The notes under the pieces are model-generated. The model was not told the DNA's origin. It did no database searches and worked only from the letters and a program-made list of their open reading frames with translations. A program made the position numbers and the translations under genes. Shown here one piece after another: positions 18,201 to 20,445 of a stretch of DNA of 23,143 nucleotides (position 1 is its first letter; every line of letters begins with the position of its first letter). The stretch spans positions 1-23,143 of the forward strand of contig NW_019775744.1 of the NCBI RefSeq assembly GCF_001039355.2. Direction: 5' to 3'. The stretch is from Lingula anatina. Taxonomy: Eukaryota > Brachiopoda > Lingulata > Lingulida > Lingulidae.

Positions 18201-19191
18201 AAGTTATGANGCCAAACCAAAGACTTTTTTGCCAGACTGACTCCAAATTCCTGAATTAAAACTGTTGCCTGTCCTTTGGAATGACTGAACAGGGTCTTGA
18301 AAATTGTTATGACAGGACTGACAATTAACTATGGCATGTCAGGTTTTATATATGTTGTAAACAGTGGATGTGTTACCTGTAGTACAAGTGTCTCCCACCT
18401 GTTTCCAGCCAGAACAACACACCTGTTCTAACCTGTATTATATAACTGTGGATATCTTACCTGTAGTACAAGTGTCTCCCACCTGTTTCCAGCCAGAACA
18501 ACACACCTGTTCTAACCTATACATCCTGTATCTCTGCAGAGTGCTGGTCTGCCGTGTCATTTGTCTGGAACAATTAACAAACATAATCAGTAAATTATAA
18601 CACTCTCTCTCTCTCTCCCTCTTTCTCTCTCTAAATATATACATTTTTTTTTCCAACAGCCATGCTTAAAATCTTTCTCGCTCCCTGCCAACTGTATACA
18701 TGCCAGTTCAGACAATCTATATATTTACCCAAGAAGAAAACATTAAAAATTTGTCTTAAGTTTGCACTACATGGTGTCTTTCAAGCAACTTACCTTTGCC
18801 TGCTACACCTGCCAAATCCCATGAATCCACAGTTGAGGAAATATTTGGTAAAGTCGGCCTGCCAGCTGGGGCGGTAACCCGTGGAAATGTAACCTGTTCT
18901 GGCTGTACACACATGGCTGGAAGTCAACGACAAATGATGAAGTGTAAATTTTTTTGATTTTTTCCTTCTTTTTATTTATTTATTTATTGCTGGAGAGACT
19001 CATCTCGCTCCCAAATGGCACAAAAAAGACTTTTCTAAAAACCATAAATTATTACATTATAAGAAGATTTAACAAACTTACTTTAAAATGCTTCAATAAT
19101 GATTTCTTAAGACTAACCCTGTCAGTGACGCTGCAGTCAATATGCCAGACATAACCAGGACGGACATGAGCAGGAACCAGGTACCAGCCAT
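1..19191 (-). CDS. Large modular extracellular protein: signal peptide, EMI-like, EGF, cbEGF, SEA, GCC2/GCC3 repeat array (5' complete, 3' off window)
   Basis: Thirty-two exons joined by GT-AG introns give an open frame of 7,177 nt (about 2,392 codons), still open at the left edge. Residues 1 to about 22 form a hydrophobic signal peptide. Residues 25-100 form a cysteine-rich EMI-like domain, 101-132 an EGF, 133-172 a calcium-binding EGF, and 173-305 a SEA domain. From 306 onward there are roughly 60 GCC2/GCC3-type cysteine sub-repeats of about 33 residues. The core is 15 single-exon modules of 99 residues (one of 97). Almost all module introns are phase 1, the signature of exon shuffling and tandem exon duplication. 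The protein should be secreted or on the cell surface, disulfide-rich and N-glycosylated. A membrane anchor or further domains may lie off the window. SVEP1 and SCUBE proteins share GCC2/GCC3 repeats but not this order. I do not recognise an orthologue and assign no function. Confidence 0.88.
86..482. other. Intron 31, nothing distinct seen
   Basis: 397 bp of AT-rich intron. I see no repeat, RNA or extra exon. Confidence 0.6.
483..596 (-). CDS. Exon 31: further cysteine repeat exon
   Basis: A 114-bp phase 0-0 exon, acceptor ttccag|TGTGCT, donor GGGGAG|GTGAGA. It encodes [10 protein letters not shown], then [12 protein letters not shown] and LCKPGE. It begins like exon 29 but continues into another sub-repeat, so the array changes character here. 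Confidence 0.83.
797..845. repeat. (CT)n microsatellite abutting the exon 30 donor
   Basis: About 49 bp of TCT/CT repeat, pure CT over most of its length. On the coding strand the donor is GTGAGAGAGAG, so the repeat begins inside the splice-donor consensus. Confidence 0.95.
848..936 (-). CDS. Exon 30: first half of a second split short module
   Basis: An 89-bp exon, the same length and phases as exon 28. The acceptor is cttcag|GTCACA and the donor AAACAG|GTGAGA. It starts [14 protein letters not shown], contains YQNDTGM and ends TGCKQ. The donor runs straight into an (AG)n microsatellite on the coding strand. Confidence 0.85.
1197..1257 (-). CDS. Exon 29: second half of the split short module
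   Basis: A 61-bp exon, acceptor ctgcag|TGCCCA, donor GAAG|GTAGTT, phase 0 to 1. It encodes [15 protein letters not shown] then IECPEG, which is the end of the third sub-repeat of a module. Together exons 28 and 29 restore a phase 1-1 short module of 50 residues. Confidence 0.82.
1258..1798. other. Intron 28
   Basis: 541 bp, AT-rich, with the poly(A) tract near its right end. This is where two full sub-repeats would lie in a standard module, but no hidden cysteine-repeat exon is visible in any frame. Confidence 0.6.
1752..1776. repeat. Poly(A) tract in intron 28
   Basis: A run of A on the plus strand (T on the coding strand) starts about 22 bp past the exon 28 donor. Intron 1258-1798 otherwise shows only AT-rich sequence. 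Confidence 0.9.
1799..1887 (-). CDS. Exon 28: first half of a split short module
   Basis: An 89-bp exon, acceptor aattag|GTCATG, donor AAACAG|GTACAG, phase 1 to 0. It starts [14 protein letters not shown], contains YQNQTGM and ends TGCKQ. It corresponds only to the first sub-repeat of a core module. The intron falls exactly where exon 12 has its internal fusion. Confidence 0.85.
2133..2429 (-). CDS. Exon 27: 99-residue module 15, sequon lost
   Basis: A 297-bp phase 1-1 exon, acceptor tcccag|GTCACA, donor ATAG|GTAAGA. It starts [14 protein letters not shown]. The usual sequon is broken to YQNQAGM. It contains [11 protein letters not shown] and ends NCTECPIG. This is the last full-length module in the window. 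Confidence 0.9.
2430..2795. other. Intron 26, nothing distinct seen
   Basis: 366 bp, AT-rich, with only short homopolymer runs. Confidence 0.6.
2796..3092 (-). CDS. Exon 26: 99-residue module 14, sequon lost
   Basis: A 297-bp phase 1-1 exon, acceptor accag|GTCACA, donor ATTG|GTAAGT. It starts [14 protein letters not shown]. The position that is N-x-T/S in most modules reads YQLLSGM here. It ends NCTECPIG. Confidence 0.9.
3228..3280. repeat. (ATA)n microsatellite in intron 25
   Basis: About 53 bp of uninterrupted trinucleotide repeat. A ten-base G run lies nearby at about 3168-3177. Confidence 0.95.
3452..3748 (-). CDS. Exon 25: 99-residue module 13
   Basis: A 297-bp phase 1-1 exon, acceptor ttccag|GTCACA, donor CAAG|GTAATG. 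It contains YQNQTGM and HYY-type variants ([11 protein letters not shown] in place of HYCP) and ends CTECPQG. The following intron holds an (ATA)n microsatellite. Confidence 0.9.
3749..4150. other. Intron 24, nothing distinct seen
   Basis: 402 bp of AT-rich intron with no recognisable element. Confidence 0.6.
4151..4447 (-). CDS. Exon 24: 99-residue module 12
   Basis: A 297-bp phase 1-1 exon, acceptor tctag|GTCACA, donor ATAG|GTTGGT. It starts [14 protein letters not shown] and contains YQNKTGM and [14 protein letters not shown]. It pairs with exon 23 as a likely recent duplicate. Confidence 0.9.
4448..4779. other. Intron 23, nothing distinct seen
   Basis: 332 bp. The reading frame of exon 23 stays open some way past its donor, but the cysteine pattern stops at the GT. 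Confidence 0.6.
4780..5076 (-). CDS. Exon 23: 99-residue module 11
   Basis: A 297-bp phase 1-1 exon, acceptor tcccag|GTCACA, donor GTGG|GTAAGT. It starts [14 protein letters not shown] and contains YQNKTGM and [11 protein letters not shown]. The YNxPExC and NKT features are shared only with exon 24. Confidence 0.9.
5339..5635 (-). CDS. Exon 22: 99-residue module 10
   Basis: A 297-bp phase 1-1 exon, acceptor atgcag|GTCACA, donor GTAG|GTGAGG. It starts [14 protein letters not shown] and contains YQNQTGM. The third sub-repeat is [14 protein letters not shown], diverged from the usual PDVGMVQP. It lies just downstream of the transposon-bearing intron. Confidence 0.9.
5707..5710. repeat. TTAA target-site duplication, left
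   Basis: TTAA directly abuts the CCCCATAG terminus of the piggyBac-like element. It matches the copy at 6832-6835. Confidence 0.8.
5867..6333 (+). pseudogene. Transposon-internal ORF fragments, present as a tandem duplicate
   Basis: Two successive copies of about 208 bp (from 5891 and from 6099) each encode a peptide with the shared core DTVIEMIEN, followed by a serine- and aspartate-rich stretch (for example DSDIDSDDD). Copy 1 ends with TAA near 6100; copy 2 ends with TAG near 6333. Acidic N-termini are common in piggyBac transposases, so I read this as a duplicated remnant of a transposase N-terminus. That is an inference, and no catalytic core follows. Confidence 0.5.
5891..6306. repeat. 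Tandem duplication of about 208 bp inside the transposon
   Basis: The two units begin AAAGG(A)CGATAGAAATATA at 5891 and 6099 and stay alignable over their full length, with substitutions. Both keep open reading frames. Confidence 0.8.
6832..6835. repeat. TTAA target-site duplication, right
   Basis: TTAA directly follows the CTATGGGG terminus of the piggyBac-like element. Confidence 0.8.
6914..7210 (-). CDS. Exon 21: 99-residue module 9
   Basis: A 297-bp phase 1-1 exon, acceptor actag|GTCACA, donor TCTG|GTAAGA. It starts [14 protein letters not shown], contains YQNVTGM and [11 protein letters not shown], and ends CTECPSG. The next intron carries the piggyBac-like insertion. Confidence 0.9.
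7211..7582. other. Intron 20, nothing distinct seen
   Basis: 372 bp, AT-rich, no repeat seen. Confidence 0.6.
7583..7879 (-). CDS. Exon 20: 99-residue module 8
   Basis: A 297-bp phase 1-1 exon, acceptor cctcag|GTCACA, donor GCAG|GTATAG. It starts [14 protein letters not shown], contains YQNQTGM and [11 protein letters not shown], and ends CTACSAG. Confidence 0.9.
8093..8389 (-). CDS. Exon 19: 99-residue module 7
   Basis: A 297-bp phase 1-1 exon, acceptor ctttag|GTCACA, donor GCAG|GTGAGA. It starts [14 protein letters not shown], contains YQNQTGM and [11 protein letters not shown], and ends CSECTAG, with T in place of the usual P. Confidence 0.9.
8661..8957 (-). CDS. Exon 18: 99-residue module 6
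   Basis: A 297-bp phase 1-1 exon, acceptor cacaag|ATAACA, donor CAGG|GTGGGT. The donor was chosen to keep phase 1 and end CPQG. It starts [14 protein letters not shown] and contains YQNQSGM and [11 protein letters not shown]. Confidence 0.87.
9238..9534 (-). CDS. Exon 17: 99-residue module 5
   Basis: A 297-bp phase 1-1 exon, acceptor ctccag|GTCATC, donor CAAG|GTAGGT. It starts [14 protein letters not shown], contains YQNLTGM, and its third sub-repeat reads [12 protein letters not shown], less like the common PDVGMVQP. It ends NCTECPQG. Confidence 0.9.
9805..10095 (-). CDS. Exon 16: module 4, two residues short
   Basis: A 291-bp phase 1-1 exon, acceptor gtttag|ACCACA, donor ATAG|GTAACT. It starts [11 protein letters not shown]. 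The middle sub-repeat reads [14 protein letters not shown], where neighbours have two more residues between G and C. All 12 cysteines are kept. It is the only core module that is not 99 residues. Confidence 0.9.
10096..10466. other. Intron 15, nothing distinct seen
   Basis: 371 bp, AT-rich, no repeat seen. Confidence 0.6.
10467..10763 (-). CDS. Exon 15: 99-residue module 3
   Basis: A 297-bp phase 1-1 exon, acceptor ttccag|GTCACA, donor AGAG|GTAGGT. It starts [14 protein letters not shown], contains YQNQTGM and [11 protein letters not shown], and ends NCSVCPRG with a second potential N-glycosylation site at NCS. Confidence 0.9.
10764..11263. other. Intron 14, nothing distinct seen
   Basis: 500 bp, strongly AT-rich, no coding or repeat signal. 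Confidence 0.6.
11264..11560 (-). CDS. Exon 14: 99-residue module 2
   Basis: A 297-bp phase 1-1 exon, acceptor cttcag|GCCACA, donor GTAG|GTAGGG. It contains YQNHTGM and [14 protein letters not shown]. The second motif marks it as the closest relative of its neighbour exon 13, which fits local tandem duplication. Confidence 0.9.
11561..12028. other. Intron 13, nothing distinct seen
   Basis: 468 bp, AT-rich, no element seen. Confidence 0.6.
12029..12325 (-). CDS. Exon 13: 99-residue module 1
   Basis: A 297-bp phase 1-1 exon, acceptor ccttag|GTCACA, donor ATAG|GTAAAG. It carries three sub-repeats with 12 cysteines. The first contains FTNQTGM and the second [14 protein letters not shown], shared only with exon 14. 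The third starts [11 protein letters not shown]. Confidence 0.9.
12326..12726. other. Intron 12 with a weak internal repeat
   Basis: 401 bp. Two loosely similar segments near 12380-12420 and 12458-12496 share GGTGTTGA-GATG and AAATAAC/AAATGAC. The match is too weak to call an element. Confidence 0.4.
12727..12876 (-). CDS. Exon 12: internally shortened module (50 residues)
   Basis: A 150-bp phase 1-1 exon, acceptor ctccag|GTCACA, donor CTAG|GTGAGA. It starts like a full module ([23 protein letters not shown]) but jumps at [10 protein letters not shown] to the last sub-repeat and ends SCTECPLG. The middle 49 residues of a standard module are missing. The sequon found in most modules is changed to DQT. 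Confidence 0.88.
12877..13224. other. Intron 11, nothing distinct seen
   Basis: 348 bp, AT-rich, with a short TTA run near 13069-13084. Confidence 0.6.
13225..13491 (-). CDS. Exon 11: GCC2/GCC3 module, transition to core type
   Basis: A 267-bp phase 1-1 exon (89 codons), acceptor ttccag|AGGAGC, donor CCAG|GTGATT. It begins [13 protein letters not shown] and ends [20 protein letters not shown] then NCTECPPG. The second half already matches the core modules, but the first sub-repeat is shorter and lacks the GHxCPS start. Confidence 0.88.
13492..13839. other. Intron 10, contains two CTATATATAAG boxes
   Basis: 348 bp. CTATATATAAG occurs at about 13629 and 13751. The sequence between them is less AT-rich than its surroundings and could be an old inserted element. 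I cannot define its ends. Confidence 0.4.
13840..14454 (-). CDS. Exon 10: six-unit GCC2/GCC3 repeat exon
   Basis: The longest exon (615 bp, 205 codons, phase 1-1), acceptor tttaag|GTAAAC, donor ACCA|GTAAGT. It encodes about six sub-repeats alternating CPAGHxC and CxxCPEGHYxDSKxSxxC. Several sub-repeats share one exon here, whereas each core module downstream has its own exon. Intron loss or an older multi-repeat exon would explain this. Confidence 0.9.
14735..15076 (-). CDS. Exon 9: divergent GCC2/GCC3 repeats at array start
   Basis: A 342-bp phase 1-1 exon of 114 codons, acceptor ttccag|GAGAGC, donor GCAG|GTAATA. It carries about three and a half cysteine sub-repeats of the type C-x-C-P-x-G-Y-Y-C, for example [11 protein letters not shown] and [11 protein letters not shown]. 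The sequence is more diverged than the core modules, so it is probably an older part of the array. Confidence 0.87.
15330..15523 (-). CDS. Exon 8: SEA domain, part 3
   Basis: A 194-bp exon, acceptor atatag|TGATAA, donor GCAG|GTAAGA, phase 2 to 1. It encodes the rest of the SEA fold: [13 protein letters not shown] (the strand after the usual cleavage loop), then a helix with [15 protein letters not shown]. The auto-cleavage motif GSVVV of mucin-type SEA domains is not present; the loop reads GFSSDNEV. NRT, NST and NAT sequons are visible. Confidence 0.82.
15524..16069. other. Intron 7, nothing distinct seen
   Basis: 546 bp, AT-rich, with an A run at about 15700-15715 and no recognisable element. 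It splits the SEA domain at the cleavage-loop position. Confidence 0.6.
16070..16137 (-). CDS. Exon 7: SEA domain, part 2
   Basis: A small 68-bp exon found by homology and phase, too short to stand out as an ORF. The acceptor is ttccag|ATAGAC and the donor TTCAG|GTAGTG, phase 0 to 2. It encodes [10 protein letters not shown] and then [10 protein letters not shown], the helix end and the strand leading to the SEA cleavage-loop position. Confidence 0.78.
16366..16589. mobile_element. MITE-like element with terminal inverted repeats in intron 6
   Basis: The left end (16366-16399) and the reverse complement of the right end (16551-16589) share ATTCCCA(G/T)AGATT and AGATCGATC. The inner flanks also pair in part. 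At about 224 bp with no ORF it looks like a non-autonomous DNA element. I cannot define a target duplication with confidence. Confidence 0.6.
16758..16894 (-). CDS. Exon 6: SEA domain, part 1
   Basis: A 137-bp exon, acceptor ttacag|AGGATT, donor CAGCAG|GTATAG, phase 1 to 0. It encodes the start of a SEA domain: a strand, then [17 protein letters not shown], matching the SEA pattern of L-x-N-x-x-S-x-x-Y before the first long helix. Confidence 0.82.
17051..17208. repeat. 158-bp near-palindrome (foldback element) in intron 5
   Basis: The arms 17051-17115 and 17145-17208 are inverted copies with few mismatches, sharing GGTTCGCTATGTTGCGC and CTCCGTATCTC. A loop of about 29 bp separates them. The CpG-rich arms differ from the AT-rich intron around them, which suggests an inserted foldback element or MITE. 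Confidence 0.75.
17353..17515. mobile_element. MITE-like element with 48-bp inverted repeats in intron 5
   Basis: The left arm (17353-17401) and the inverted right arm (17468-17515) share GCATTCACAACA at the ends and TCAAATATGGC at the inner edge. It is about 163 bp with no ORF. It lies 145 bp from the palindrome at 17051-17208. Confidence 0.65.
17577..17696 (-). CDS. Exon 5: calcium-binding EGF domain
   Basis: A 120-bp phase 1-1 exon. It begins [16 protein letters not shown], the D-x-N/D-E-C calcium-binding start, followed by [16 protein letters not shown] with the usual N/S-G-S-Y/F-x-C-x-C consensus. The donor chosen is GAAG|GTGTGG, which ends the domain at the sixth cysteine. A second in-frame donor about 34 bp further on (AAA|GTAAAA) would also keep phase 1 and add about 11 residues. 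Confidence 0.83.
17870..18062. repeat. TGTCAA-type minisatellite in intron 4
   Basis: The stretch is built from variants of CTGTCAATGTCAA and CTGTCATTGTCA. A 41-bp segment is repeated at 17904-17944 and 17999-18039, giving a higher-order 95-bp step. It ends about 10 bp from the exon 4 donor. Confidence 0.8.
18072..18167 (-). CDS. Exon 4: EGF-like domain
   Basis: A 96-bp phase 1-1 exon. It encodes a compact EGF domain: [15 protein letters not shown], then [13 protein letters not shown], six cysteines in classic EGF spacing with the CPPGYxGxxC ending. The acceptor is tttcag|CAATC and the donor ATTG|GTAAGT. An N-containing intron lies just upstream. Confidence 0.88.
18360..18527. repeat. 84-bp tandem duplication covering the end of exon 3 and its splice donor
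   Basis: Two near-identical units, 18360-18443 and 18444-18527, contain the same exon-3 coding tail and donor (plus-strand tacctgtagtacaag at 18374 and 18458). Only the unit at 18444-18527 is joined to a full exon 3. Reading through exon 3 into the other unit meets a TAA within about 10 codons, so use of the duplicated donor would truncate the protein. Confidence 0.85.
18461..18564 (-). CDS. Exon 3: second half of EMI-like domain
   Basis: The acceptor is ttccag|ACAAATG and the donor ACAG|GTAAGA, 104 bp. The key motif is [14 protein letters not shown], which matches the end of EMI domains (repeated Y-R pairs, then CC-x-GW) as in MEGF and multimerin proteins. The last part of this exon and its donor are duplicated 84 bp downstream (see the repeat at 18360-18527). 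Confidence 0.83.
18602..18632. repeat. CT-rich microsatellite in intron 2
   Basis: An imperfect CT repeat upstream of the exon 3 acceptor on the coding strand (AG-rich there). Confidence 0.85.
18794..18916 (-). CDS. Exon 2: first half of EMI-like domain
   Basis: The acceptor is ttccag|CCATGTG and the donor AAAG|GTAAGT, phase 2 on both sides, 123 bp. It encodes a segment starting [10 protein letters not shown], with aromatic and cysteine residues (C, W, C, C) spaced as in the N-terminal half of EMI domains. Continuity of phase with exons 1 and 3 supports it. Confidence 0.8.
19118..19191 (-). CDS. Exon 1: start codon and signal peptide
   Basis: The ATG at 19191 sits in the context AAGTAAGATGG, with purine at -3 and G at +4. 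The 24 codons start [18 protein letters not shown], a short N-region and a strong hydrophobic core, then small residues typical of a signal peptidase site (TAAS). The donor is GG|GTTAGT and the exon ends in phase 2. The next exon continues directly into a cysteine-rich domain, which fits a secreted protein. Confidence 0.8.
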
Positions 19192-20280
19192 CTTACTTCA
19201 CTATCATCCAAACACGTACTTCCTGGACTGCTACTATTTACAGTTATTAATTAAGACGTGAAAATAATCTTTCAAAGTCAAAAGCAGTTATAGAGCTCCC
19301 ATAGCAGATAACCATGCACAAGGAAATTTATTAAAGAATGTCTTTCATTGGTATTACACGTGTTCTGAAGTGAGAGAGATAAAACGTATCAAACCTGTCC
19401 TTCTGGCTCGCGGTAACTGTTTATTGAACGGATACACACTGTTACGACTGAGCTGCTTACATCCCACGTTTTTAAACAAATTCTAATATCGCAATTGGCA
19501 GTATCACTCGTCCCAAAAACTCTAAAATGAATGCACCATACAAATATGGCGGGGTCTACTTTCCTGACGAGAAATTAGGTCAAGGTCGCAACGGGCACCT
19601 GCACTTGACCTTCACATGTAGGTTTTTTTTTTTTTTTTTGCATATGATCCAAGTTTGTTGCACGTTTCAAAGTTATACAGAGGTTCAATTTCTTATTTTC
19701 TCTATATAACAAAAAACAACATAAAAATAAGCTGCACACAGGTAATGTATTTTTATTATATTATTAATCATATAGCTCTAATAGATTATCTTCTACACAT
19801 TGTGACAAAGTATCCACATGATTCTAACGGTTTAGTTTACTTTTAAACTAAAAACAAAGAAGGTAAAAAACAGATATTTGACTCTTTTTTATCAAAAAAA
19901 AAAATGCAGTACAAAAATATCATTTGTTCATCTGTTGCATATAAAGTGTCCACATTTAAAACAGATGGGTTTTGAACTAAACATTTATATGATTTATCTG
20001 ATGTGTGAAATATGGCAGCTAAAATATGTCATCTAGTTCTGTGCATGTATTTAACTAGTAAACAATAAACTTTCTGAGTTTTTAGAGTAAAAAAGAAAAT
20101 GCTCCAATAATATATTATTTCTTATTTCAATTAACTCATTTTTGGGCATGTGACCAGCCATTTCCACATGTTCATGTTTATTCATAGTCTTGTATACACT
20201 GTTGAGAAAGAAAATAATTCCCACCAAGAGCAGTAACAATTTTTTACGACTAAGTGTTAGGTAGTAAAATATCCAACAAA
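19192..20280. other. Intergenic region: XPC 3' UTR and upstream region of the modular gene
   Basis: About 1.1 kb separates the XPC stop from the start codon of the modular gene. The right part should hold the XPC 3' UTR. A poly(T) run lies at 19622-19639. On the minus strand a CTATAA-like box at 19288-19293 sits about 100 bp upstream of the ATG; it could be a TATA element, but this is weak. Small plus-strand ORFs here have no recognisable product. Confidence 0.5.
20177..20182 (-). terminator. Candidate polyadenylation signal of XPC
   Basis: The minus strand reads AATAAA about 100 nt after the XPC stop codon. It is a canonical hexamer, but the region is AT-rich and I cannot confirm cleavage. 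Confidence 0.4.
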
Positions 20281-20445
20281 TTAGAGTTTTTCAGAGGGAA
20301 ACAAATGGCTCTGATCCAGGGCTGTATTGTTCTCCTCCATTCTATTCCGCGGCCATGACAGTGCTGCGTCCATTGCCTTCTCCCCACCAGATGTCTCTCC
20401 TGTAGACTGGGAACAAGACGGATCATCTTCCAGGTCTGGAGCTGC
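20281..20445 (-). CDS. XPC: XPC terminal exon and stop codon
   Basis: A 165-bp exon, acceptor atcag|GCAGCT. It encodes an acidic, serine-rich linker, then [12 protein letters not shown] and the tail SHLFPSEKL followed by TAA. Human XPC ends with a near-identical SHLFPFEKL, which fixes this reading frame over the alternative open frame in the same DNA. Confidence 0.93.
   Translation of the reverse strand, partial: AAPDLEDDPSCSQSTGETSGGEKAMDAALSWPRNRMEENNTALDQSHLFPSEKL

Noticed and set aside
17874-18209. Plus-strand ORF rich in Cys, His and Gln repeats
   Set aside because: It is a translation of the TGTCAA minisatellite plus the antisense of exon 4.
18210-18210. The N as a possible frameshift or gap
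   Set aside because: It lies in intron 3, outside any coding exon, so it does not affect the protein.
18364-18600. Plus-strand ORF with an internal peptide repeat
   Set aside because: It is antisense to exon 3 and its 84-bp duplication. The peptide repeat only mirrors the DNA duplication.
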